From assembly GCA_000727475.1 (NCBI GenBank), contig KL647296.1:2028388-2092387 (forward strand): a stretch of DNA of 64,000 nucleotides, given 5' to 3'. Below are positions 46,201 to 55,229 of this stretch, piece after piece. The DNA comes from Sarcocystis neurona (taxonomy: Eukaryota; Apicomplexa; Conoidasida; Eucoccidiorida; Sarcocystidae). How positions within the stretch are numbered: the first letter of the stretch is position 1; each line of letters begins with the position of its first letter. Below the pieces are notes generated by a model. That model had not been told where the DNA came from. It did no database searches and saw only the letters and a program-made list of their open reading frames with translations. The translations under genes and the position numbers were made by a program.

Positions 46201-49200
46201 ATACATTTATCTGCATGTATGTACGCATGCACGGAAGTTTTCCAGCGATAGGTGTGTATATATAGATTTCGGTAGTAGAGAATGTTGTACTGCTGAGAAC
46301 GCGAGGATGTGTCACAGCCACCGGGAACCACGGCCGCACCTAGTCGCAGCAGCAGCAAAGCAGCAGCAAGGGCAGCAGCAAACCAGCAACCGCAGTAGCA
46401 AAGCAGCAACCGCCGTAGCAAAGTAGCAACAGCAGCAGCAGAGCAGCAACAGCCAGAGGGGCCAGGAAGGGCACAGCAACGTCTCGACGAGCAGCTGCAG
46501 GAGGAGGTGCGCCCCGCGGCAGCAGCAGAGGGATGCTCCTCTGTTTCCTCACCTGCAGCAGTTCCAGATACTCTCCGCGTTTCTTCGCCAGCACTGCAGC
46601 AGCAGCGTCCCCACAACAGCAGCAACAGCAGCACCCGTTCGCCTCAGCACCAGCAACAGCAGCAGCCCTTCGGCTCAGCAGCCGTGGCGTCAACACGATG
46701 TAACGGCCGCAGCAGCAAGAGACCTGCTGCTGGCGCTGCTTGTGCGGGAGGCAGCGCAGCCGAACAGGCAGGAACAGACCCACGAGAAGACGAGAAGCAG
46801 CATCCGAGGAAGGTCGAACGCGTCACGCAGCAGCAGCAGTCTCTGCGTCAGACCAAGCAACACCAGCAGCAGCGACGCGCACGGCGAAGCGTCCTTCCCA
46901 CACGAGATTAAGCAGCAGCAACAACAGCGAAAGCGACGGCGCCAGAAGCAGCAGCGCAGAGGAGATCAGCGACGACACCAGCGCAGCAGCAACAAGAGGA
47001 GCCGCAGGACGTGCAACAGCAGCTGTCAGCGTTGCGTTGCTGCTAGGAGCCGAGGACGTGCAACAGCAGCGGCAGCACCGACGGCCGCAGACAACAGGGC
47101 CGATACACGCACACATATTTGAGACTGACAAGGCAACAGCACATCCCACCACGAGAAAGAAGCTGCAGCAGCATGGGCGAAGAATACGCAGAAGACCTGT
47201 CTTCCGGTGTACACACACATGTTTATATGTGCTAATGGACATGGGTACATATATTTATGTACGTCTGTATATATATGCGCCGTCCACATACACGAATACA
47301 CACACACATACACACACACATATGCGTACATATACGAAGGTAAACATATATCCACACATATCTTCCTACATAATATATGCATCTATAGATATACTTAAAG
47401 ACGCAAATACACACATATATATATAGATGTATGTACACGAAGATATGGTTGTATATCTAGTACGCGTAAATATATATATATATATGTATATATGTTTCAA
47501 CATAGATGTCGTATATCCATGTATACACCGACGTATATATGGAGGTATATTTTTGGTCTACGCATAGACGTGCAAATAGATGTTCAAATGAAGAGAGATG
47601 GCTCTACACATATATGCCCACACATACACGTATATCTCTGTGTCTCCGTCTCCGTCTCTCTGTCTCTGCACATATATGTTTGCATGCACAGGGAGACGGA
47701 TAGAGAGCTGTGAGACTGCCGGGAAGATTTCGGGGGTCAAAAAACGAATAGAAGCGGGAAATTCAGTTCGACGTATTTGCAGCACCCGGACGAGAAGAAA
47801 AGACGCTAAAAAGAGCGGAGCCGCCACGGTAAATCTACGGATCCGCCTCGTAAGCCGCGGGGGCTCTACCTGCGAAGCTGCAGCAGGCAACGGCTGCCCA
47901 CCCTTCTCAAGCAGCGCGGGTCTGCAGACGGCGTATGGGTGGTCCACATGCAACGACCGCCGTCCACGCAGACAGGCACAATCTTACCTGGATTTCTTTA
48001 TCTATATCCAAGCTGCAAAGCTACATTTATATCCGTCCAAATATATATTCAGACATACATTCATATATAAGCAGACGCGCAGAAATGGCTACGCTTACGC
48101 ATGCATATATATTTATATACATATGCGTAGATGTATGGAGATTTGAACAGAGGCGTGTAGGAATGTATATACACACCTTTGAATATATGCACATATATAT
48201 ATATGTAGAACCGTCCGTATATATATGTATATATGCATAAGGTATATATATGTAGTTTCTAGTTACCGCGTGTGTACACGTATATGTACGATTCAATATA
48301 TATGTGTTGAGGTACACATGCAATTTTTATATGTGGTTCGTGACGCAATGATACATAGCCGCATGCTTCGATATGATTATTTCACATCCGTTCACCTGCT
48401 CGCTTCGTACCTGCCCTCCTCTTCTACCCAGAAGGGTGTACACGTCTCTCCGCGTCTAAAGTAATGCCTACCTGGGCACCTATATATATATATATATGTA
48501 CAATATTACATATGTAGATATATAATAAAATATACGTACATTAGTATATATGTAAATATGTACACGTATATTGTTTTATATATATATATGTTCGCAGCAT
48601 TTGTTGTATATAATGTGGGAAAAGAGAATTTCTCGTCGCTGTCGCTATATACGTGCAGGTAAAGGTGCACCGCGCACGTTTTTTGCGGCCTTTTCGTCAA
48701 CGGAACTACATGCGTTTAGAGGCAGCAGCCTGCATGCGTGGGACTTTCTGGTCGGTATAGCTGCCTGCGTCTACACAGCAGCAGCCCGCACGCGTGGGGA
48801 CTGCCCTACGGCGCCGTAACTGCATGCGTTTACACGGCAGCAGGCTGCATGCGTGGGGCTTCCTGGTTGCCCTACGCACACGTTTTCAGGAAGTAGCGAG
48901 ACGCATACATGAGAAGTGTACTCGTCGCCCTAGCTACATTTTCACACGACGGTGGAGGCCGCATGCGTTTAGAAAGACAAGAAAAAAGTTGTTGTACACT
49001 GCTGCCTCTTCCTACCATGAGATGCGCGGTCCCTGCTCGCAGGCAAATATCCCTGAAAAACGAGAGACGCAGAGGGCACAGAGCAGCAGCAGCTCAGTCG
49101 TCCACCGGCAGCAGCAGCACATGCTTGAGAAGCAGCAGCACGGCAGGAGTCACAGCAGCAGGAATTCGACGCCAGGAGCACACGAGTGGATCGTCCGCGG

Positions 49201-52200
49201 CAGCAAGAGACGCAAGGGAAGCAACGGACGCGCTGTGAGGGGCGAGCAACGCACCAGCAGCAAAAGGAGCCGCAGCACAGCTTAGCAGGAGCAGCAGCAG
49301 CAGGAACAGAAACAGCGACAACAGGAACAGCGACAACAGGAACAGCGACAACAGAAGCAAGAACAACAGAAGCAGAATTGCTTCCCAGTGCCTTCTACCC
49401 CCCGCATGCAGTCGAGCCGAAAGGTAGCAGCCTTGGTCTTCCTGTAGGGGGTGTGCTCATGTCAGCCCCGCAGATGAGCCCCTGCTGTCGTGGGGTGGCA
49501 GGACGTGGTCGCAGCAGCAGATGCGCGCGCTCGGCGCTTCCGCAACAGCAGCAAATAATGCACAGCAGCAGCGGCACGGGAAAAGCTGTCCAAGTCCAGG
49601 ACAGCGATATCCTTGCAATCTCGCATGCAAGCAGTTTAATGAAGAAAGGCGAAAGCCTGCTGCATGCAAGGACGACCGCACACGGACACGTCGCAGAGGT
49701 CTTACACCATCCTGAAGGCCTTGTCGCGACGACCTCACGCTCAGGCACTACTACGTGCACGTGCGTTTCTACTCGTGTATATAATAGTATATATAATACA
49801 AATATATACGGATATATACATGTACGGATACACACGCATGTATGCATGAAACCACATACACATCTATACATATATATATATATTTCCCCCACTCTTCGTC
49901 TCTCTCTTTCTCTCTTTTTCACTCTGTTCCTTTCTCTATCTCTTCCCTCCGTCTTACCTACGTGTGAGTGTAGAAGATATACAACGAAATTCCTATGTAC
50001 GTCTATCCAGGTGTGTACGTGTGAGCGGCTACTACGTACAGCTCCGGCAGAAACGATGTAAATGGGAGAGAAATACACACACACAGAGACGCCTGAGATG
50101 CCTGGACGGAGCGTCGGGAGAAGCGTAGCAGCAGCAGAGCCACAGCTGTGGGGCAGCAGCAGCTGGCAGGGCCGGGGAAAAGGAGAAGATGATGAGGCGC
50201 CTGCGAACTGCTGCGCTGTTGAGGATCGGCTGCCGTGCTCCAGAAGAGGGAAATACAGAGACGTCGGTGAATTACAGGCTGAGCAAAGTCCTACTTCGTT
50301 GAATTACTTTGGTCAAAGCGACTACACGGGTCCCAGCCCGGCTGAGAACATCAGCGCCGCTCTTCCTGCTGTCGTCGCCCCTGCTTTTCCTGCGGCTGTT
50401 GCTGCTGCTGCTGTCGCTGCTTCTCTCTTCCTCTGTTTCTCCCTCCTCTGTGTGCCAGGCAGCAGACGGAGCCTCAGCTGGGATCAGCAGCGCCGCGCTG
50501 CTGCTGGAGCGTCGCGAACAGACGTAGACGCACACGCCGACGGACCAGAAGCGACGCAGTCGCATGCATATTTATATATATTTATGTGTGTGGGTACATA
50601 GGCAGTAGTGTGAAGCATTCCAGGACACTGGTTTTGTTTCCACATATATATACATACATATACATACACATATATACATACATACATATGTATACACACA
50701 TATATATACAGACATAGTGAGAGAGACATACACTAATGTATATACACATACATATATACATACGTATATATACACATATCTATATGTATATATGTGAAAC
50801 CAAACGCGTGTCCTGTATTGTTCCACACTTCTGCCTACGTGCCCATTTATATATATATATATGTACGTATACACATCTGTACGTCTGTAGTGCATGCGAC
50901 TGCGCCGCTTATCCGTAAACAGAGAGGGATAGAAATTCAGGACAGAATCACAGAAGACTACCGCCGTCGCATATTTGCGTCACTACCACGTGACACGGGG
51001 CTGTACGTACACCGCGGAGACACTGTGAGAGGCACCCGTCGGAGTCTGCCCCGCCGCTCCAGGAAATGTTGCTGCTTTTTCGTTCTTGCTGCTGGTCACG
51101 CGTATTATATATATATACATATGTGTATGTATATGTATACATATATATATGTATATACATACATGTGCAGATGCGTGTATAGAGCACTGTGGAGGGCAGA
51201 CACCGATGTATCTTCTCTATGCGTATGTGTGTATGAGGGACTAGGTGTCTATGTCTGTACTCCTCAGATACATATGTATACACGTGTATGTATATATGTA
51301 TTTGTTTCAACATATATGTGTGTATATATGTATGTATACGTATGTATGCATATATGGAGGAGGTGGAGGAACGCATAAAGACGCGAAGAAATTTTGTAGA
51401 TATGTGCGAGACAGAACAACGTACGAGGACAATTCTCCACGCGTCGCTTCGAATAGTGGCCGGGCAGCAGGTCGGGACGCCACCCCACAGCAGCTCCTTC
51501 AACTCCTCTGCAGCAACAACAGCAGCGGCACGCGCAGCGCATTGCAGCAGGAGTCCACTCCCTCCGCGCCGCAGCAGCAGCTGCACCGCAGCAAGCACCA
51601 GCTGCAGCAGCAGCAACGGCAGTGGCAGTACGCGCAGCAGAAGGAGACGCAGCAGGAGCAACAGCAGTAGCAGGACATGCGGCAGAAGGAGACGCAGCAC
51701 GAGCAGCAGGACAGGCACCAGCAGCAGCAGCGTGACCATCCGCGCAGCAGCGCAGGAATGCTGCAGGAGCAGTGTGTGCGAAGCGCGCGCGGAAGCCGCC
51801 TTCTGCAGCAAAAACAGACCTGCATGCGAATCAAAAGTGCTTTGTCGCAGGCGCCGTCTTCACCGATGTAACAGCCCGTGCGTCCACATGCAAAAATATA
51901 CGTAGGTGTGTTCATACGCATATGTGCGTATACACCTGTCCATATTGCCCACGCGCATCACTCGCGTTTGGGCACGGAGAGATCTACACATTCCACATAC
52001 ATACTCATATATACATGTATATATATATACATATATATATGTACAGCTAGACACACACACGTACATACGCATAGACACACACAGACACAGACAACGGCAC
52101 AAACGCAGACACAGACGCATACGTTCTTACTTAATCCATACGCATGTGTGAGGTCGGGCGCGACCTCTCTATATATATATACATATATGTATCCACACGC

Positions 52201-55154
52201 ACATGCCCACATACTTACACACCCAGCCAGAGGGACACACACATGCAGACACAGATACGTACTTTTTATCCGCATATATTTGTGAGATCGAGAGCGACCT
52301 CTTTTTTTCTCCTTTCTTTCTACGCAACCCCAGAGTCGCCCGGAGTCGAAATGATGAAGCTGCAGCAACAGCAGCAGCAGGAGGCGAAGAGCAAGTTCCT
52401 GCGTCTTCTCTCTCTGCTGCTGCGTAGCAGTGCGTCTCTCTCGTAGAAGAGAGCAGCAGCAGCAGCAGACCGACAGCTTGGGCAGCAAGAGAAGCAACAA
52501 GTCACCGGTGCGTAGTTTTGCAGCAGAAGAGACGGCGTGCGGAAGGCAGGTGGTGGGACGGCAGAAGGGTCTGCCCTACTACATCTATGCGTCCCTAGAG
52601 TAGATAGCTTCTCCTTCCATATATTCTCTTTTCTCTGCGCGTATATAGATATATATATGCATGCGTGTATATGCATGTGTAGTGTATCTATACATATATT
52701 ACGGCTCAGCAGTGGAGAGGTCATTCTCTCACAAGTGCTTCTTTGTGGCCGCACACTCATATAAATATATGTGTAAGTATGTGTGTATATACGTATATTG
52801 GTATATACCTACGCAAATGTATATATATTAATGCTCCGCCTCATAAGCAGAGACCCTCTCCTCTTACATGTTCCCCCCTTATAAACATGCGTATATATAC
52901 ATACATATGTACGTGTACATATATATACATACATGCATGGACACATACAGTTTTAGATACGTATATATACATATATGTGTACGTCTGTATACGTAGGCAC
53001 ATATAAATATATATCCATGTATTATATATATACATACGTATGTCTACTTGTAGGTACGTATAAACATACATCCATGCACTATATGAACATGAATATACAT
53101 CCGTGTACTATATATGTATACATACGTATATGGTCATATATGAACATGTTTATATGTGGGTACGTATAAATATACATCGATATATTACTTTGTGTCTGTG
53201 TCTTTTGGGAGAGCCTGGGGCATGAGACTATTGAGTAGTTCTATCTATTTGCACTCCTGCATGCGGCAATATATCTACACAGAGTCCCCCCCTGTGCTGC
53301 CTACACGAGGAAGAAGAAGTTGGCGGAGGCTGGAAGACCCACCTCCTGCACAGACACCCATAGACACGACGCATGTCTGTCTCTGCGGAGGTGTGGCTGC
53401 AGCCGCGCAGCTCAGCAGTGGCAGCAGCAGCACCGTCGAGCAGCAGCAGCAGCACCGTCGAGCAGCAGCAGCAGCACCGTCGAGCAGCAGCAGCAGCACC
53501 GTCGAGTAGCAGCAGCAGCTCTCATGGGTAGCAACACATGCCAGCAACAAGAGGGAGAGGGACAGAGCACTCACAGTTACAGCGGCAGCAGCAACGAGAA
53601 AACAACCGGCGCCTGCCTGCCCCCCAAAACAACTCAGGCTTCTGTGCACACGCGCTACGCCTACGTATCTACGACAGCGTATATATACATATATACATGT
53701 AGGACTGCGTACGTACGTATATACGTAGGGGTGTGCACCTACGTATATATATGTATATATTTATATAGTGGGGATATGTACATATATATATATATAAAGG
53801 GTTATCTGTGTATGTATAGACATGTAGGATTGCCCGTGTATATATATATATATATACATATATGTACACGTAGGAGGGCGCACGTACATATATATATATA
53901 TGTAGGCTTGTCGTACGTATATGTGTACATATATATATATATATATATACGCCGGACCACGGTGCAGAGGCACGCAGAGGAGAAGCAGGACAATATTTCC
54001 CACGAGCTCATCCAAGACACGAAAAAGAGAGACAGAGAAGGGCGCAATGGTGGAGAGGGTGATGACAGCAAGTTGAACATTCCTGCTTTGCGCGCCTCTC
54101 CTCTTCGTATCTGCCGCTGCCAAGCGAAGATAGACAACAGCTACTTACTCATGTCAACATCTTGCCGGCTCAAGACCGTATGTAGTCGCTCCGCTCGCAC
54201 AGTAAACTTCGACGGTCCACTGCTGCCCCCCGGGCTTTGCGGCTGCGCCGTCGCTGCTTTCATAGCTGCTGGTGCTGCTGCAGCAGACTCCGCTGAACTA
54301 GAGGCGACTTCATAGGAAGCCGCTCCCGCTGGTGACCGCCGGCGACCCCCGGGACTGGGCGCACTGCTGGTGCTGGTGTTGCTGCTGCTGTCGCCGCTCC
54401 TGCTGCTGCTGCCGTCCCTGCTCCTGTTGCTGCTGCTGTCGCCGCTCCTGTTGCCGCTGCTGTCGCAGTTTATGTTGCTGCTACTGTCGCCGCTCCTGTT
54501 GCTGCCGCTGTCGCAGCTTCTGTTGCTGCTGCTGTGGCTGTTCCTCTTGCGGCTGCTGTCGTCGTGATTAGCGTCGAACACTGTCCCCACGTCTCTGTTC
54601 AGTTCTTGTGGGGAAGATAGAAGAGGCGCAGCACGTGGTGGCCAGTGCCGCGGAGACTGAGACTGCAGACCCGCTCTCCAGCTGCAGGACATGTGGACGC
54701 CGTAGCCCCCCCTGCCGCTGAAGCCATTCTCTCCCCTGCTGCTGCTGCTGTCTCTCCTGCCGCTGGTGTCACCGGTTTCGCTGCTGCTCCTGCTGCTGCT
54801 CCTCCTTCTCCTCCCATTGTGGTCGCTTGAAACTCTGCTGTCGCTGTTGAAGCGGGAGTCGCCGGGGCTGTTGCTGGCCCTGCTGCTGCTGGCCCTGCAG
54901 CTGCTGGCCCCGCTGCTGCTGCTGTCAATACTGCATGCGCTGTTATCGCTCGAGGGGGCTCTGCTGTCGCTGCACCTGCCGTCGTCGCTGGGGCCGCTCG
55001 TGTTGCTGCTGCGGCTGCTGCGCCTGCGCGACGCAGCAGCTAGCTCAAGAGCGGCAGCTGCTGCAGCATTCGCTGGCCACGCCGCAGAGGAAGACAGAGC
55101 CGGAAGCGACGCCGCAGTCCCAGGAGAATTGTCGGAAGGCGCCGCAGGCGTCAT
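28146..55154 (-). CDS. TBC-domain Rab GTPase-activating protein, TBC1D22/Gyp1-like
   Basis: Minus-strand exons: 55154-54149, 51507-51425, 46593-46553, 44916-44798, 42639-42579, 41635-41549, 40357-40283, 38704-38629, 35965-35884, 33291-33197, 30331-30282, 28223-28146. A short exon between 51425 and 46593 is unresolved (candidate 47869-47839). All other junctions match in phase. The protein, about 630 residues, accelerates GTP hydrolysis on Rabs (Golgi-type for this subfamily). TBC motifs in order: LLWGGVP; LAKKRGEYLELL; VDLPR carrying the arginine finger (LxxDxxR); LFLWAVKHPASGYVQ with the YVQ glutamine finger; GINDLLTPFLAVF; VEADAFWCLSRLL; FTFGQPGIQ; VSFRWMNCLLMR; FPLRCVIRLWDTY; GFGTFHVYVC; FIQNFPTAAW. 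Both catalytic fingers are present. Exon 1 encodes 335 mostly Ser/Arg/Asp-rich residues ending RLHTVLSRQDVDM. The stop follows LLAEA directly, although GTAAGC overlapping it could splice on to a further exon. One donor is GC (30281). Confidence 0.9.
30281..30282 (-). promoter_or_regulatory. GC 5' splice site in the RabGAP gene
   Basis: The exon encoding FLVYWSSQLRAMNFQQ ends CAACAG|GCAAGC. No GT lies within 25 bases, and the next exon (28223) joins in phase 0 exactly where the TBC alignment continues. AG|GCAAG is the typical context of GC-AG introns. Confidence 0.75.
30710..31440. repeat. TA-rich microsatellite block
   Basis: Contains the 30893-31345 minisatellite plus flanking ACATATAT tracts; no unique sequence that could be an exon was seen. 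Confidence 0.8.
30893..31345. repeat. Minisatellite of composite TA/GACA units
   Basis: About six copies of a 60-80-bp unit: GACAGACAGACAGACAAGA, then tggtagcatatacacatatctacaca, then a variable TA tract and a GAGA run. It lies in a RabGAP intron and differs between copies mostly in TA-tract length. Confidence 0.85.
31465..32500. repeat. One-kilobase polypurine tract (plus strand)
   Basis: The plus strand is strongly A/G-rich (GAGAAGAGG-type) for about 1 kb, so the coding strand of the surrounding RabGAP intron is polypyrimidine. Absence of TA-containing stops opens several overlapping plus-strand frames (up to 293 codons, Arg/Lys/Glu-rich) and minus-strand frames (Ser/Phe/Leu/Pro-rich). None shows a domain. 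Confidence 0.75.
32570..33160. repeat. TATG/ACAT microsatellite
   Basis: Includes three near-identical units of gtgtatgcatatgtacatat with growing TA tails at about 32785-32875. Confidence 0.85.
33292..33610. repeat. CAG array abutting a RabGAP exon
   Basis: (CAG)n with AAACAAGTAG and AAACAACA spacers on the plus strand. Its left edge is the 3' splice site of exon 33291-33197, so on the coding strand the repeat reads CTG and ends ctgctgctgcag|GGAG. Confidence 0.9.
33660..34330. repeat. TATA/ACAT microsatellite
   Basis: Three spaced unique blocks share a motif: gttccgctatacaacccacatctactc (about 33646), gccgtctcaatcaaataaaccacatctactac (about 33930) and gccgttccgctgcatgcatcccgcatttactc (about 34149). 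This suggests an older approximately 250-bp repeat unit now filled with TA expansions. Confidence 0.75.
34528..35400. repeat. CTG-oriented array in a RabGAP intron
   Basis: Here the plus strand reads GCTGCTGC, so the coding strand reads CAG, opposite to most arrays of this gene. It gives long Ala/Cys/Leu frames in all directions. Contains the 33-bp minisatellite at 35070-35190. Confidence 0.8.
35070..35190. repeat. Minisatellite, 33-bp units
   Basis: Units at 35070-35102, 35103-35135, 35136-35168 and a partial one from 35169, close to gcatgcgcccctccctgggc followed by tgctgccgttgcg. Confidence 0.9.
35966..36980. repeat. CAG array upstream of a RabGAP exon
   Basis: Plus-strand CAG, coding-strand CTG, ending at the acceptor of exon 35965-35884. 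The right half (about 36650-36960) is a 60-bp-period minisatellite containing cggcaagaagaggccgtgca. Stop-free in several frames, which explains the 291-codon plus-strand and 267-codon minus-strand frames. Confidence 0.85.
37090..37893. repeat. TA/ACAT microsatellite left of the gap
   Basis: TA tracts at 37252-37280, 37376-37395, 37590-37611, 37808-37825 and 37855-37882 separated by mixed sequence. A unique patch at about 37612-37800 shows no exon that continues the TBC alignment. Confidence 0.75.
37894..38428. other. Assembly gap (535 N)
   Basis: Run of N flanked on both sides by (TA)n and tacgtgta. Neighbouring RabGAP exons join in phase across it, so no TBC exon needs to be lost here. Confidence 0.99.
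38715..39335. repeat. CAG array upstream of a RabGAP exon
   Basis: Plus-strand CAG interspersed with CAC and GCA triplets, starting ten bases from the acceptor of exon 38704-38629. Confidence 0.85.
39336..40282. repeat. CAG-rich intron between RabGAP exons
   Basis: Imperfect CAG triplets at 39580-40150 (plus strand). The short non-repeat patch 39360-39570 has no recognisable exon. Confidence 0.7.
40380..41548. repeat. CAG array with a 30-bp minisatellite
   Basis: The 40380-40960 part is CAG/GCN with units such as cgctgcagcggcaacagcag. From about 41200 to 41500 a 30-bp unit, near ctcagcagcggagggcagca plus ten bases, repeats about nine times. Both parts are intronic to the RabGAP gene. Confidence 0.85.
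41740..42540. repeat. TATA/ACAT microsatellite
   Basis: TA tracts at about 41775-41800, 41835-41880, 42180-42205 and 42300-42325 within the intron upstream of exon 41635-41549. Confidence 0.8.
42650..44090. repeat. Large CAG array
   Basis: About 1.4 kb of interrupted CAG on the plus strand, beginning within ten bases of the acceptor of exon 42639-42579. In 43900-44060 an 18-30-bp unit agcagCagtggcagcca repeats several times. Confidence 0.85.
44150..44797. repeat. CTG-oriented array
   Basis: Plus strand reads GCTGCTG (coding strand CAG), immediately downstream of the donor of exon 44916-44798. Orientation therefore flips within one intron, with CAG at its 5' end and CTG at its 3' end on the coding strand. 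Confidence 0.8.
44917..45145. repeat. CAG array abutting a RabGAP exon
   Basis: Plus-strand CAG units of cagcagcgacagcagcaggagg type; coding-strand CTG ends gctggtgcag|CAT at the exon. Confidence 0.85.
45200..46270. repeat. TATG/ACAT microsatellite
   Basis: TA and GTATATAT tracts throughout. The unique patch at 45640-45860 is open in places but does not match the TBC fold. Confidence 0.8.
46335..47185. repeat. CAG array surrounding a RabGAP micro-exon
   Basis: CAG triplets on both sides of the 41-bp exon 46593-46553. The acceptor is ctgctgctgcag|TG on the coding strand. Confidence 0.85.
47200..48345. repeat. TATA/ACAT microsatellite blocks
   Basis: Simple repeats at 47200-47690 and 48000-48340 enclose a unique island (47690-48000) that holds the candidate missing RabGAP exon. 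Confidence 0.75.
47839..47869 (-). CDS. Candidate missing exon of the RabGAP gene
   Basis: Between WRIVL (end of the 51425 exon, phase 0) and the exon starting at 46593 (needs one preceding base) the family has about 15-17 residues of GYLPANVDRR type. Here an acceptor (ttcgcag) followed by ten codons (VEPPRLTRRI) and a C|GTAGAT donor satisfies the phase at both ends and gives RRILAKKRGEY. The segment is shorter than in relatives. An upstream acceptor at about 47894 in the same phase would lengthen it. Weak evidence. Confidence 0.3.
48705..48880. repeat. Imperfect tandem repeat, about 57-bp units
   Basis: Three copies starting near 48707, 48763 and 48820, each containing tgcatgcgtttacacggcag or a variant followed by cagcctgcatgcgtgggg. 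Confidence 0.75.
49080..49370. repeat. CAG/CAA array
   Basis: CAG triplets changing into a 12-15-bp unit caacaggaacagcga at 49300-49350; the plus strand can be read as Gln-rich but no gene is supported. Confidence 0.8.
49371..50560. other. Unassigned island in a RabGAP intron
   Basis: Mostly unique sequence, open in the plus strand at 49380-49790 (contains DSDILAISHASSLMKKGESL) and at 50062-50600, with overlapping minus-strand frames. No domain seen. The minus strand near 49490 (DHVLPPHDSR) was considered as a TBC exon, but no AG acceptor fits. Confidence 0.25.
50560..51370. repeat. TATA/ACAT microsatellites flanking a unique patch
   Basis: Repeats at 50565-50880 and 51100-51360; the patch 50900-51100 is open on both strands without recognisable motif. 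Confidence 0.7.
51508..51765. repeat. CAG array abutting a RabGAP exon
   Basis: Plus-strand CAG starts right at the acceptor of exon 51507-51425 (coding strand ttgttgctgcag|AGGAG). Confidence 0.9.
51890..53200. repeat. Microsatellite-rich intron segment
   Basis: TA/ACAT tracts at 51890-52200 and 52620-53190. Two related unique pieces lie at 52140-52175 and 52260-52305 (cgcatRtgtgaggtcg.gcgacctct), separated by about 125 bp, an old duplication. Confidence 0.7.
53400..53525. repeat. CAG array with a 23-bp repeat
   Basis: The unit gtcgagcagcagcagcagca plus cc repeats four times (about 53427-53520); nearly identical copies suggest recent expansion. Confidence 0.85.
54149..55154 (-). repeat. Ser-coding triplet repeats in RabGAP exon 1
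   Basis: The coding strand carries AGC/GAC triplets that encode tandem 6-8-residue units such as NRSGDSSS and SRSGDSSSN (54370-54560). The start ATG (55154) is the first in-frame ATG after a stop at 55227-55229; the exon could instead be entered by splicing. Confidence 0.6.
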
Positions 55155-55229
55155 CCTCCCAGCAGCAGCAGCTGCCGCAAAGATCGACAGCAGCAGCACC
55201 CGTCGCAGCGAAACTGGCGCGCAGTCCTA

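Noticed and set aside
49470..49530. DHVLPPHDSR on the minus strand as the missing TBC exon
   Set aside because: No AG acceptor at a workable phase, and the motif does not match the GYLP segment well.
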